Source: a bacterium
Lineage (GTDB): Bacteria; UBA9089; CG2-30-40-21
Direction: 5' to 3'
Length of the DNA: 11,369 nucleotides
Assembly: GCA_018814245.1 (NCBI GenBank)
Contig: JAHIZN010000434.1
Coordinates: forward strand, 1 to 11,369
Part shown: positions 1-7,481 of the stretch, in pieces
Position numbering within the stretch: the first letter of the stretch is position 1
How the letters are laid out: every line of letters begins with the position of its first letter
The notes under the pieces: model-generated
The model's database searches: none
What the model saw: the letters and a program-made list of their open reading frames with translations, nothing else
What the model was told of the DNA's origin: nothing
Program-made: the position numbers and the translations under genes

Positions 1-62
1 GGGATAATAGAGAAAAGGGAGACACCACCGATATTTACACCCTTTGTGGTTCTTTCTCTGCC

Positions 63-77
63 AGAGGGGCTCCCTCT
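63..77. repeat. Short perfect hairpin, minus-strand relative of the hairpin repeats found further right
   Basis: AGAGGG pairs perfectly with CCCTCT around a three-base loop. Read on the minus strand, the loop is AGC and the hairpin is followed by GGCAG, which matches the core of the hairpins near 8782, 11064 and 11325 (stem, AGC loop, then CTCTGGCA). I therefore regard it as a diverged, inverted copy of the same family. It lacks the outer stem seen in the other copies. The rest of 1-207 shows no gene that I can support. Confidence 0.5.
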
Positions 78-207
78 TCTCGTTACAATAGCTGCTGGCT
101 AACAAGTCCTGTGAAACGGTGTTCTATTGACTTGATGCAATTATCCGCAACCGCACAGGTGGAAAACATTTGCAAAAGAGACGACAAAATTTAAAGGAGA
201 GGGTTAA

Positions 208-2460
208 ATGTTGTCAACAAACAAAGGTTATTCATTCAAATCTATAGAACCTATTAGTCCTTATAGAGATGGATTAGAACATCTTTTGGAAGAGTTAAAG
301 CGGATTGAATCAATTTGCTGTCTTGGGGTTCAAAGACTTAGAAATTCAATCTCTGCCGAAGATGACGATAACAAGGCAAGCCTCAAATTTAAGGGATTAG
401 TTGTTACAGAACAAGAGATAGATGGTCTTTTTAGGGAGAATTCCGATAGTAACCTTGAATCGTCCAGGACAATAATAGACTATATAGAAAAATCAAACAG
501 ACAAATATCTGATAGAATTGAGCTAACCCTAAAACATGGAATGTACCTACCGCTATATCAATTATCATATCTTTTTAATCTTAATCAGTTCGAGAAAGAT
601 GTTTTATTGATTTCAATAGCCCCTGAATTAGACCTCATGTACGAAAAGTTATATGCCTATTTACAGGACGATGTTACTAAGAAAATGCCTGCAGTAGGTT
701 TAGTGCTGGATTTACTTTGCCAATCACACATAGAAAAAATTAAAAACAGGGGTTATTTTTCACCTCAAGCAACCTTGTTTAAGGGTGAACTACTGCAATT
801 CGTAGATGTGAGCGGCGAAAGCCAATTACCTCTCTTGTCCAAATCGCTAAAAGCAGATAATCGCATCATAGATTTTCTACTTAACAATAATCAATCGGAT
901 CACCGAATAGAACCCTTCACAACCATTATAAATCCTAAAGCAAATTGGTCGGAAATTATCTTACCTGAAGACTTAAAGGAAAGATTAATCAATCTTACTA
1001 ACCGTCACTTAAAAAAGGATATAGATTTCCATGGAAAACTTATCTATTATTTCCATGGCCGCTCCGGGACAGGGAAGAAATTATTAGCGCAAGTAATCTG
1101 CAATCAGATGAAAATACCCTTGTTAATTATAGATATAGAAAAGATGATTCATGGAGGAATAGATTTTGAAAGGATGATTCAGATTGCCTTTCGAGAGGCA
1201 CTTTTACTACCATCAGCAATATACTTAGAAAATTTTGATATATTGTCTAAGGAAGACAAAAAAGGTGAATATTATAAGGGCATTATTGCTAATGCTATTG
1301 TGGAGTTTTCTTTTTTAACCTTCATATCCGCAGAAAAATTAAATTTGCCTATTGAAGGATTGAAAAATCATACCCTCATTAATGTAGAACTGCCAATCCC
1401 AACCTATAATGAACGCAAAAAATTATGGGAAATTTCACTAAATGGAAATTATCATTCCTCTGATGATATAGATATTGAATCGTTGACTAATAAATTTTGT
1501 CTCACCGGCGGTAAAATAAAAGATGCCGTTAATTATGCCTATAATTTAGCGATATTAAATCAGCCGGAAAAGGCATTGATGACTATGGATGATCTTTATA
1601 AGGCATGTCGTGCTCAATCCAATCAGATGCTGAACACATTAGCTACAAAGATAACACCTAAATATAGGTGGGATGATATCGTGCTTCCTGCGGACAATTC
1701 AGAGCAATTAAAAGAGATATGCGGCCATGTTAAGTATCACCATCTGGTCTATAACAATTGGGGTTTTGACCGTAAACTATCCCTTGGTAAGGGACTGAAC
1801 ATCCTATTTTCAGGTCCTTCCGGTACCGGTAAAACTATGGCCGCTGAGATAATCGCCAACGAACTCAACCTTGATTTGTATAAGATTGACCTGTCCTGTG
1901 TCATGAGTAAATATATAGGTGAGACCGAGAAGAATCTTGCGGCAATATTTAAGGAGGCAGAAACATCAAATGCTATCCTCTTCTTTGACGAAGCAGATGC
2001 CTTATTTGGGAAACGCTCTGAGGTGCGGGATTCACACGATAGATATGCTAATATAGAGATTGCTTACCTTCTGCAACGAATAGAACAGTATGAGGGAATA
2101 GTCATCCTGGCTACCAACCTCAATAATAATATAGATGAGGCATTTAATCGCAGGATTCATTTTTCAATCGAATTCCCATTCCCTGATGAGACCCATCGCT
2201 ACCTTATCTGGAAGAATATCTTTCCCAAAGAGGCACCGGTAGATGGAGTAGAGTTTGAGTTTTTGGCAAAAAATTTTAAGCTGTCAGGTGGAAATGTAAA
2301 AAATATTGCCGTTCAGTCAGCATTCCTTGCCGCACAAAACTCAGGAAAAATAAATATGCCGCATATAATCTATGCCCTCCGGCGGGAATATCAGAAGATA
2401 GGTAAGATTTGTATTCAGTCTGACTTTGGTAAGTACTATGAATTAGTTAAAAATGTATAG
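208..2460 (+). CDS. Two-domain AAA+ ATPase of contractile injection systems (Afp15/Pvc15-like)
   Basis: This 750-residue protein resembles the cytoplasmic AAA+ ATPase encoded in nearly every eCIS locus and thought to help particle assembly or turnover. Residues 1-230 form a helical N-terminal region. The first AAA domain (about 245-470) keeps a P-loop at 284-291 (GRSGTGKK), but the last position is Lys instead of Thr/Ser, and the Walker B equivalent (338-346, IYLENFDIL) lacks the DE pair, so it is probably inactive in hydrolysis. The second domain (about 485-735) is canonical: Walker A GPSGTGKT at 536-543, Walker B ILFFDEAD at 590-597, sensor-1 ATN at 635-637, arginine pair at 648-649 and a sensor-2-like SGGNVKNI at 693-700. 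The ATG follows AAAGGAGAGGG at good spacing. It opens a compact operon; the next gene starts 11 bases after its stop. Family assignment is confident; the exact role is inferred. Confidence 0.93.
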   Translation: MLSTNKGYSFKSIEPISPYRDGLEHLLEELKRIESICCLGVQRLRNSISAEDDDNKASLKFKGLVVTEQEIDGLFRENSDSNLESSRTIIDYIEKSNRQISDRIELTLKHGMYLPLYQLSYLFNLNQFEKDVLLISIAPELDLMYEKLYAYLQDDVTKKMPAVGLVLDLLCQSHIEKIKNRGYFSPQATLFKGELLQFVDVSGESQLPLLSKSLKADNRIIDFLLNNNQSDHRIEPFTTIINPKANWSEIILPEDLKERLINLTNRHLKKDIDFHGKLIYYFHGRSGTGKKLLAQVICNQMKIPLLIIDIEKMIHGGIDFERMIQIAFREALLLPSAIYLENFDILSKEDKKGEYYKGIIANAIVEFSFLTFISAEKLNLPIEGLKNHTLINVELPIPTYNERKKLWEISLNGNYHSSDDIDIESLTNKFCLTGGKIKDAVNYAYNLAILNQPEKALMTMDDLYKACRAQSNQMLNTLATKITPKYRWDDIVLPADNSEQLKEICGHVKYHHLVYNNWGFDRKLSLGKGLNILFSGPSGTGKTMAAEIIANELNLDLYKIDLSCVMSKYIGETEKNLAAIFKEAETSNAILFFDEADALFGKRSEVRDSHDRYANIEIAYLLQRIEQYEGIVILATNLNNNIDEAFNRRIHFSIEFPFPDETHRYLIWKNIFPKEAPVDGVEFEFLAKNFKLSGGNVKNIAVQSAFLAAQNSGKINMPHIIYALRREYQKIGKICIQSDFGKYYELVKNV

Positions 2461-2471
2461 GAGTAAAACAG

Positions 2472-3044
2472 ATGTTTACCATATTAAGGGATGTTAATGA
2501 AACATTAAAGGTATTTTTTAGGAAAAATATTTCTGAACTTTCTGAGGAGAATTCTATAACATTTGATTCACCATCAAATATTACCACAACATCAAGCCCA
2601 AAACTTTCGGTTTTTTTATACCATATTATCGAAAATACCCATCTAAGAAATACTGAACCAACCCCTATTGGACTTAATCAAATGCAATCTCCACCCCTTA
2701 TTGTTGATCTATTTTACCTTTTCACCCCTTATGCACAGAGTAGCGAGACTGAACTTATTATATTAGAAAAAGTTATGTGTATGTTTTATGATAATGCAAT
2801 CTTAAAAGGGGAGATACTTCGGGAAGATTTAAGGAAGACAGGAAATAATGAAATACGGGTTGTGTCTAATAATCTTACCTTTGAAGAATCGAATAAACTA
2901 TGGGAGAGATTCCCGGATAAACCCTTTAAGCTATCAGCATCGTATATCCTTACACCTGTTAGAATCCCATCCGGCAAAAAGAAAACGATCAGTAGGGTTA
3001 TAGAAAAAGAAATTGACATGTATTTGATAGAGGATAAAAAATGA
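2472..3044 (+). CDS. DUF4255 / Pvc16_N protein, tube-terminating cap (Afp16-like)
   Basis: The 190-residue protein has the DUF4255 pattern: an N-terminal helix (ILRDVNETLKVFF), an SSPKLSVFLYHIIENTHLRN block at about 42-61, and PPLIVDLFYLFTPYA at about 74-88, followed by a helix and a beta-rich end. In Afp and PVC particles the member of this family (Afp16) ends the inner tube and sets its length; that role here follows from family and position. A GGAG-type ribosome binding site at the end of the ATPase gene precedes it, and its stop overlaps the next start as ATGA (3041-3044), indicating translational coupling. The length is near that of short members of the family. Confidence 0.9.
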   Translation: MFTILRDVNETLKVFFRKNISELSEENSITFDSPSNITTTSSPKLSVFLYHIIENTHLRNTEPTPIGLNQMQSPPLIVDLFYLFTPYAQSSETELIILEKVMCMFYDNAILKGEILREDLRKTGNNEIRVVSNNLTFEESNKLWERFPDKPFKLSASYILTPVRIPSGKKKTISRVIEKEIDMYLIEDKK

Positions 3045-3610
3045 GGTTTCTTGAGAAAATAAGATCAAAATTAACCATGGCAATAATGCTGAAGGATGAT
3101 TTAACCCCTGAAAAACAGGTTATTGGGGATGTGTTTTTGAAAACCCCAGGGACAAAAAAGTTTCCTATCAGGCATGCTACAGGATATTTTCTTTTGCTTG
3201 ATATTCCGGAGGGGAAATGTTCCATTATAGCCGGAGGAAGGTTCTATAAGGAACAAGATTTTATTGTTGACACTAAATCCTTAGATCCAAAACAACCTGT
3301 GACTGATTTGGTTCTGAAACCAAAAGCCAATTATCCTTTTCCAGCAGGAACAACAATCTTAAAGGGTAAAATAGTTGATAATGATAGCAACCCGATTTTC
3401 GGTGTATTGATAAAGATCAAAAATATGGTTGAAACTGCAACATCAGAAGATGATGGTAGTTTTTTGATCTATTTTGGTACCATTACTAATGATAAAAAGA
3501 TAACACTGAATATTAAAAAAAATGGATTTAAGCCCAAAAGGGCAAGGATTCTTTTGAAAAAGGGTAGCGTCATATATTCAGAGGTAAAATTAACCGTAAC
3601 TACTCAGTAG
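3041..3610 (+). CDS. Carboxypeptidase-regulatory-like beta-sandwich protein of the eCIS operon
   Basis: Residues 102-185 look like a carboxypeptidase regulatory-like (transthyretin-type) fold: PAGTTILKGKIVD, then NPIFGVLIKIKN, then TSEDDGSFLIYF, then ITLNIKKNGFKP, the regular strand pattern of that domain. The N-terminal 100 residues form a second beta-rich part without a family I can name. There is no signal peptide or membrane segment. Genes with this domain often follow DUF4255 genes in eCIS and related loci; their function is not settled, and a structural or adaptor role on the particle is only a guess. The start overlaps the upstream stop by four bases. It is the last gene of the first operon, followed by a large inverted repeat. 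Confidence 0.8.
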   Translation: MRFLEKIRSKLTMAIMLKDDLTPEKQVIGDVFLKTPGTKKFPIRHATGYFLLLDIPEGKCSIIAGGRFYKEQDFIVDTKSLDPKQPVTDLVLKPKANYPFPAGTTILKGKIVDNDSNPIFGVLIKIKNMVETATSEDDGSFLIYFGTITNDKKITLNIKKNGFKPKRARILLKKGSVIYSEVKLTVTTQ

Positions 3611-3622
3611 CAAAAATAAAGT

Positions 3623-3716
3623 GCCACAGATTCACAGATTAAACGCATGAAATATTCAGAAAAAGGGATATTCCGTAATACCAAAAAGAATGATATTTAA
3701 TCTGTGAATCTGTGGC
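3623..3716. repeat. Perfect 21-bp inverted repeat between the two operon halves
   Basis: The left arm (3623-3643) and right arm (3696-3716) are exact reverse complements, separated by 52 bases. The arms are built on a short motif of the form CACAGATT. The element lies 12 bases after the stop of the carboxypeptidase-regulatory-like gene and ends about 58 bases before the next gene. It could fold into a hairpin in mRNA and act as a processing point or weak terminator, but there is no T-tract, so I read it mainly as a dispersed repeat. The loop contains a 17-codon open stretch with no ribosome binding site, not called as a gene. Confidence 0.9.
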
Positions 3717-3774
3717 TTTCAAAGAGATCTATTGAATAGTTACAATTAACCAAAAATCAGGAAAGGAGGTGAGT

Positions 3775-4095
3775 ATGATTGTCATTCGTAACAAGCTAAA
3801 CCAGAGGATAATAGTCAATCTGGTTGGCGTGAAAAACATTGACCTTTTGGCAAAAGGGACAGCAGAGGTTTCAAAAGAAGACCTTTTATCGCCACATCTG
3901 CAAGCCCTTATATCCAGAGGTGACATTGTGGTGATGCCGCCAGTAAGTCATGATAGACAAGAAGAACAAGGTGAACAAGAAAAGTTAGAAGAGTCAAAAG
4001 AACCAGAAGAGACAGAAAAGCCGAAAGAGATAGGAACACCAAAAGAAGTTGTTGAGCAACCAGAAAGACAGCCAAAAAAGAAAGGCAAAAAATAA
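3775..4095 (+). CDS. Small protein with charged Lys/Glu/Pro tail, directly upstream of sheath
   Basis: The protein has 106 residues from this ATG. I prefer the ATG at 3775 to the in-frame GTG at 3769 because that GTG lies inside the AGGAGG ribosome binding site (3764-3769), while the ATG is five bases after it. The first 55 residues are a compact part (MIVIRNKLNQRIIVNLVGVK, then a Leu-rich stretch ending DIVVMPP). From about residue 58 the chain is an almost pure Glu/Lys/Pro/Gln tail, expected to be disordered and ending in a basic KKKGKK. I do not recognise the family. Its place just before the sheath recalls the small DUF2635 gene before the Mu-type sheath, a positional analogy only. The sheath gene begins 13 bases downstream, so the two are co-transcribed. 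Confidence 0.8.
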   Translation: MIVIRNKLNQRIIVNLVGVKNIDLLAKGTAEVSKEDLLSPHLQALISRGDIVVMPPVSHDRQEEQGEQEKLEESKEPEETEKPKEIGTPKEVVEQPERQPKKKGKK

Positions 4096-4108
4096 AAGGA
4101 GGTTTTAG

Positions 4109-5719
4109 ATGGGTACATATTTATCGCCAGGTGTGTATGTAGAGGAGGTCTCGGGTGGGGTTAAACCCATTGCCGGGGTTGGGACATCTACAGGTGCGTT
4201 TGTGGGAATAGCTGAAAAAGGGGTTATAGGCAAGGCAGTGCTGGTAACAAACTGGAGTCAGTTTGTCAAGGAGTTTGGTGGGTTTATCCCGAATGGGTAC
4301 CTCGCCTATGGCGTGTATGGATTCTTTTCCGAAGGGGGGACATCATGTTATGTGGTAAGGGCTGCATCGGATGCGGCAAATGGTTCGAAGGTTACAATTA
4401 AAAATACGGCTGTTGCAGCAGTTCCAGAGGTTCCAGCGGTTCCAGAGGTTCCAGCTACTCTAACTACTCCAGCTATTCCAGCGGTTCCAGCTATTCCAGC
4501 TATTCCAGCTGTTCCAGCCGCAGATACACTTACAGTAACTGCCCGCTCAGAGGGTGCTTGGGGCAACAGAATCACGGCAGCAATATCAGACCCTACAGAA
4601 AAACCCGCGGCAACACATTTCAAACTGACAGTCAAATATAGTGAGGCATTTAGCGAAGAATATCTGGGAGAAGAGGTAGAGGGTGAAATATCAGAATCCT
4701 TTGACAATATAGCTATAGCAGATATTGAGGAGAAGGTAAATGGTATTTCTAAGTTTATTAATGTGGATGCTCTCTCGGGTAAAAGACCGGCAAATGGTTC
4801 TTCATTTCCGCTGGTTGGTGGTGTAGATGGACTTGATGACCCAGACTACATAGGGACTGCTGACAACAAAAAGGGACTCCATGCCTTTGATGAGGTAGAC
4901 GACATTAACATCGTGGCTATTCCTGATAAAGCTGGAGACCGTGAGGTTATTATTGAGGCACTTAACTATTGCAAAAACCGAAGGGACTGCTTCTTTATAG
5001 CAGATCCGCCCTATGGAGTAATTCCAATAGTGGTAAAAGATTTCAAAAAGGCAACAGGAGCTTATTTAGGTGGTAATGCCTTTAACTCATCCTATGGTGC
5101 ATTATACTACCCCTGGGTCTACATCAGTGACCCATTAACCGGGAAGAAAAAGATTGTGCCGCCATCGGGTGTGGTAGCTGGAACATACGCTTACACTGAT
5201 TCAGCAAGAGGGGTTCATAAGGCACCTGCCGGTATCGCTGAGGGGTATCTTGATTCAGTAGTAGGTATTGAGAAGCTTATCACCAAGGGTGAGCATGATA
5301 TGCTAAACCCTGAAAAGATAAATGTTATTCGCTCTTTACCAGAAGGTATCTGTATTTGGGGTGCAAGGACATTATCTGCTGATTCTGAATGGCTGTATGT
5401 AAATGTTCGCAGACTTCTTCTCTATATTGAAGAGTCTGTTGATGAAGGAACACAATGGGTTGTCTTTGAGCCTAATGACCCTGCATTGTGGGGTAAGGTT
5501 AAAAGGAATCTCACGGCATTTCTGATGAGGGTATGGAGAGATGGGGCATTGTTCGGCAGTACCCCGGAAGAGGCATTCTTTGTCAAGGTGGATGAAGAGA
5601 ATAATCCATCAGAGGTAAGGGATGTAGGACAACTTATTATTGAGGTAGGCGTTGCACCTGTAAAACCGGCAGAGTTTGTTATCATCAGAATCAGCCAAAA
5701 GACATCGGCTAAGAAGTAA
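4109..5719 (+). CDS. Contractile tail sheath protein (Afp2-4/phage sheath family)
   Basis: This 536-residue protein begins with the sheath hallmark MGTYLSPGVYVEEV and GTSTGAFVGIAEKG, and ends with the conserved C-terminal sheath domain (WVVFEPNDPALWGKVKRNLT, then FLMRVWRDGALFG, then VDEENNP and an IIEVGVAPVKPAEFV strand). Subunits polymerise around the inner tube and contract to drive it into a target. Contraction-ready sheaths interlock through the N- and C-terminal strands, both present here. An unusual proline-rich segment of VPA/IPA units at residues 104-137 sits in the variable domain. Only one sheath gene is seen, whereas Afp and PVC have three. An AAAGGAGG site precedes the ATG, and the tube gene follows after 29 bases. 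Confidence 0.95.
   Translation: MGTYLSPGVYVEEVSGGVKPIAGVGTSTGAFVGIAEKGVIGKAVLVTNWSQFVKEFGGFIPNGYLAYGVYGFFSEGGTSCYVVRAASDAANGSKVTIKNTAVAAVPEVPAVPEVPATLTTPAIPAVPAIPAIPAVPAADTLTVTARSEGAWGNRITAAISDPTEKPAATHFKLTVKYSEAFSEEYLGEEVEGEISESFDNIAIADIEEKVNGISKFINVDALSGKRPANGSSFPLVGGVDGLDDPDYIGTADNKKGLHAFDEVDDINIVAIPDKAGDREVIIEALNYCKNRRDCFFIADPPYGVIPIVVKDFKKATGAYLGGNAFNSSYGALYYPWVYISDPLTGKKKIVPPSGVVAGTYAYTDSARGVHKAPAGIAEGYLDSVVGIEKLITKGEHDMLNPEKINVIRSLPEGICIWGARTLSADSEWLYVNVRRLLLYIEESVDEGTQWVVFEPNDPALWGKVKRNLTAFLMRVWRDGALFGSTPEEAFFVKVDEENNPSEVRDVGQLIIEVGVAPVKPAEFVIIRISQKTSAKK
4418..4519 (+). repeat. In-frame proline-rich VPA/IPA coding repeat inside the sheath gene
   Basis: Imperfect 9- to 18-base repeats of the type GTTCCAGC(N) or ATTCCAGC(N) encode AVPEVPAVPEVPA, a short LTT break, then PAIPAVPAIPAIPAVPA. 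The copies share codons almost exactly, which points to recent slippage or duplication. The encoded stretch should be a stiff, extended, hydrophobic linker between the N-terminal sheath core and the following domain (TLTVTARSEGAWGNRI). Confidence 0.9.
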
Positions 5720-5748
5720 AAAAGTAAAAAGAAAGGAGGAAACCTAAA

Positions 5749-6192
5749 ATGGCAACAGGACAAAGAATAGACCCGTACAGAAACTTTAAGTTCAGGGTTG
5801 AGATTGACGGTATTCAGATAGCAGGCTTTGCGGATGCAACCATTCCAGATTCAAGTACAGCCGCTATTGAATACAGGGAGGGGACCGATGCACCACATCA
5901 AAAGAAGCTTTCCGGGCTGGTAACATACGGTAATATCACCCTCAAAAAGGGGTTGACAGATTCAATGGACCTCTATAACTGGCGGAAAACAGTTGAACAG
6001 ACAGGGGCAGGAAAGGCAAGAAAGAATATCTCTTTAATCCTGATAGATGAAGAAGGACAAGACAAGGCAAGATGGGATATTGTGGAGGCATGGCCAATAA
6101 AATATGATCCATCTGATTTTAGTGCCAAAGGAGCTGAAGTGGTTATAGAAACCCTTGAGATTGTCCATGAGGGTGTTACAAGGGTAAAATAA
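5749..6192 (+). CDS. Inner tube protein 1 (Afp1-like, T4 gp19 superfamily)
   Basis: This 147-residue protein has the normal length and pattern of hexameric tail-tube subunits: DPYRNFKFRVEIDGIQIAGF near the N-terminus, the loop IEYREGTDAPHQKKLSG, the strand TYGNITLKKGLTDSMDLYNW, and a C-terminal ALEI/VHEG-type strand (ETLEIVHEGVTRVK). Stacked rings of this protein form the conduit through which cargo is delivered. It starts after a strong AAAGGAGG site right behind the sheath gene, the standard sheath-tube order. No truncation or missing element is seen. Confidence 0.93.
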   Translation: MATGQRIDPYRNFKFRVEIDGIQIAGFADATIPDSSTAAIEYREGTDAPHQKKLSGLVTYGNITLKKGLTDSMDLYNWRKTVEQTGAGKARKNISLILIDEEGQDKARWDIVEAWPIKYDPSDFSAKGAEVVIETLEIVHEGVTRVK

Positions 6193-6197
6193 TTTCG

Positions 6198-6284
6198 GTA
6201 AGCGTTCAGCTAACAGCAATCAGCCTTCAGCTTTTATAAGGCATTACGGTACTTATGACTTATGGCTGACGGCTGAACGCTTAC
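6198..6284. repeat. Imperfect inverted repeat with perfect 13-bp arms between tube 1 and the chaperone gene
   Basis: The outer arms (6198-6210 and 6272-6284) pair exactly; further in, pairing continues imperfectly through CAGCC/GGCTG-type motifs (TCAGCCTTCAGC on the left, GGCTGACGGCTG on the right). The element ends about nine bases before the GGAGG ribosome binding site of the next gene, so folding in mRNA could lower translation of the downstream genes relative to sheath and tube. The same CAGC-rich words occur in the heptamer repeat inside the effector gene (9443-9472). Confidence 0.8.
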
Positions 6285-6302
6285 TGTAAATGGAGGAAGA
6301 TA

Positions 6303-6671
6303 ATGGGAGTTTTACGGACAGAGTTTGAGTTTGTCTTACCAATGGGTTATGCAGATGACTCCGGCACACTTCATAAGGAAGGGACAATGAGGTTATCTAC
6401 CGCGGCAGATGAGATATTGCCGATGAAAGACCCGAGGGTTCAGCAAAACCCGGCGTATTTATCGATTATTCTTCTGTCAAGGATTGTTACTCGGTTGGGT
6501 AGTCTAAAGATGGTTACGCCAAAGGTCATAGAAGACCTGTTTACAGCAGACTTTAGCTATCTTCAGGAGATGTATAACCGGATAAATCAGAATAGCTCAA
6601 ATATTATTAAGGCAGTATGCCCAAAATGCGAGCATAAGTTTGATGTGGAGGTAACCTCTCTGGGGGAATAG
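6303..6671 (+). CDS. Tail assembly-chaperone-like eCIS protein with a C-terminal CPKC motif
   Basis: This 122-residue protein belongs to a family I know from eCIS loci between the two tube genes (pattern: EFEFVLPMGYADDSGTLHKE, GTMRLSTAADEILPMKDPRV, NPAYLSIILLSRIVTRLG, then a short helix). The C-terminus carries CPKC (Cys106, Cys109) followed by His111, a half zinc-ribbon. By position and size it resembles phage tail assembly chaperones, which bind tail proteins before polymerisation; the role is inferred. The gene ends CTG GGG GAA TAG over a run of five G, and the next reading frame (DUF6760) starts in the -1 frame exactly here without a start codon of its own. It has a GGAGGA ribosome binding site. 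Confidence 0.85.
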   Translation: MGVLRTEFEFVLPMGYADDSGTLHKEGTMRLSTAADEILPMKDPRVQQNPAYLSIILLSRIVTRLGSLKMVTPKVIEDLFTADFSYLQEMYNRINQNSSNIIKAVCPKCEHKFDVEVTSLGE

Positions 6672-6850
6672 TTGGCTACCCCCTTGATAGAATCTACGAG
6701 GAGGTAGCCTTCTTAGCCTATTACTTCCACTGGGACTATGAGACTATTATGAATATGGAGCATCAGGAAAGACAGCGATGGTGTGAGGAGATTAGCAGGA
6801 TAAATAAGAAACTCAGTGGAGATGAAAAGAAAAATCCTTTTGAGGTATAG
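6665..6850 (+). CDS. DUF6760 reading frame without a canonical start codon; possible -1 frameshift extension of the upstream gene
   Basis: In the -1 frame relative to the upstream gene, 6665-6850 encodes GGIVGYPLDRIYEEVAFLAY, then YFHWDYETIMNMEHQERQRW and CEEISRINKKLSG up to a TAG stop, the typical small DUF6760 protein of eCIS loci. The frame is open back to a TGA at 6641-6643, and between that stop and ATG 6749 (in the middle of the conserved domain) there is no ATG, GTG or TTG. Translation must therefore start at a rare codon (ATA 6668 overlapping the upstream TAG is the best placed), or arise by -1 slippage on the GGGGG run at 6662-6666, fusing it to the chaperone-like protein. The coding assignment is firm because the family match is clear; the start is unresolved. 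Tube gene 2 begins 9 bases later. Confidence 0.8.
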   Translation, partial: GIVGYPLDRIYEEVAFLAYYFHWDYETIMNMEHQERQRWCEEISRINKKLSGDEKKNPFEV

Positions 6851-6859
6851 GAGGAAGTC

Positions 6860-7375
6860 ATGGCAGTGATTGGATTAAGTACTGGTATAGCTTTAACCAA
6901 AAGGGCTCTTGGGGTAAGATTGGATCCGTATGCCGGCTATAATTTCTTAATAGAGATAGAAGGCATTATGGCTGGTGGGTTTACTGATGTCTCTGGCTTA
7001 ACCGTAGAAACTACTGTAGAGTCAAAAAGGTTTGGTGGCGAAAACGATAGGGAATATAAATTTATAACCGGAAGCAAATACACAGACCTGACCTTGAAAC
7101 ATGGGCTTACAGACATGGACCTTTTGTGGAATTGGTATGATAATGTAACTAAAGGGAAGATTGAACGAAAGAATGGCTCGATATATCTCCTTGACCATTC
7201 CGGGCTTCCAGCAATGTGGTGGGACTTTTACGAGTCATACCCGATTAAGTGGGACGGTCCAACATTTAATGCGGCAAATAGCACTGTGGCTACCGAAACA
7301 TTGGTGCTGACGCATAATGGTTTAGTAAAACCAAAGGCATCTCAGGTGCTTTCGGCTGTAAGGGGAATAACATAA
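6860..7375 (+). CDS. Inner tube protein 2 (Afp5-like, T4 gp19 superfamily)
   Basis: A second tube-type protein of 171 residues. Recognisable parts are LDPYAGYNFLIEIEGIMAGGF, FTDVSGLTVETTVESKRFGG, the strand SKYTDLTLKHGLTDMDLLWNW and a late ETLVLTHNGL strand. It is longer than tube 1 at both ends, with an N-terminal extension of about 20 residues. In eCIS the second paralogue usually forms the first ring, adapting the tube to the spike and baseplate; that role is inferred. The ribosome binding site (GGAGGAAG) begins right after the DUF6760 stop. It is the last trunk gene in the window; six bases after its stop the 24-bp inverted repeat begins. Confidence 0.92.
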   Translation: MAVIGLSTGIALTKRALGVRLDPYAGYNFLIEIEGIMAGGFTDVSGLTVETTVESKRFGGENDREYKFITGSKYTDLTLKHGLTDMDLLWNWYDNVTKGKIERKNGSIYLLDHSGLPAMWWDFYESYPIKWDGPTFNAANSTVATETLVLTHNGLVKPKASQVLSAVRGIT

Positions 7376-7481
7376 GCCTGTAAATTTCGAGCTGTGCAAT
7401 TAGAAATCACTGCAGAAACATGAATTATTTTTATTTGTCATGATGAATAATGCCACTTGCTACAATAATGTCACCCCTTCA

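Noticed and set aside
1..102. Open frame entering from the left edge ending ...LPEGLPLLVTIAAG, resembling the PEGLP motif of P-type ATPases
   Set aside because: It is only 33 codons, stops where such a pump would continue for hundreds of residues, and the EGLP part is produced by the hairpin at 63-77. Judged a coincidence.
127..155. TTGACT considered as a -35 promoter box for the ATPase operon
   Set aside because: No acceptable -10 box lies 16-18 bases downstream.
155..205. Faint likeness to a cyclic di-GMP (GEMM) riboswitch (AAAACATTTGCAAAAGAG...ACGACAAA)
   Set aside because: The key GGACGCAAAG block is absent and there is no room for the second helix before the ribosome binding site of the ATPase gene.
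3650..3703. Seventeen-codon ATG frame in the loop of the 3623-3716 inverted repeat
   Set aside because: It has no ribosome binding site and lies inside a repeat element.
4348..4707. Long minus-strand frame inside the sheath gene
   Set aside because: It mirrors the proline-repeat region, with low-complexity Gly/Ala/Val/Thr runs, and has no ribosome binding site. The + strand sheath gene explains the DNA.
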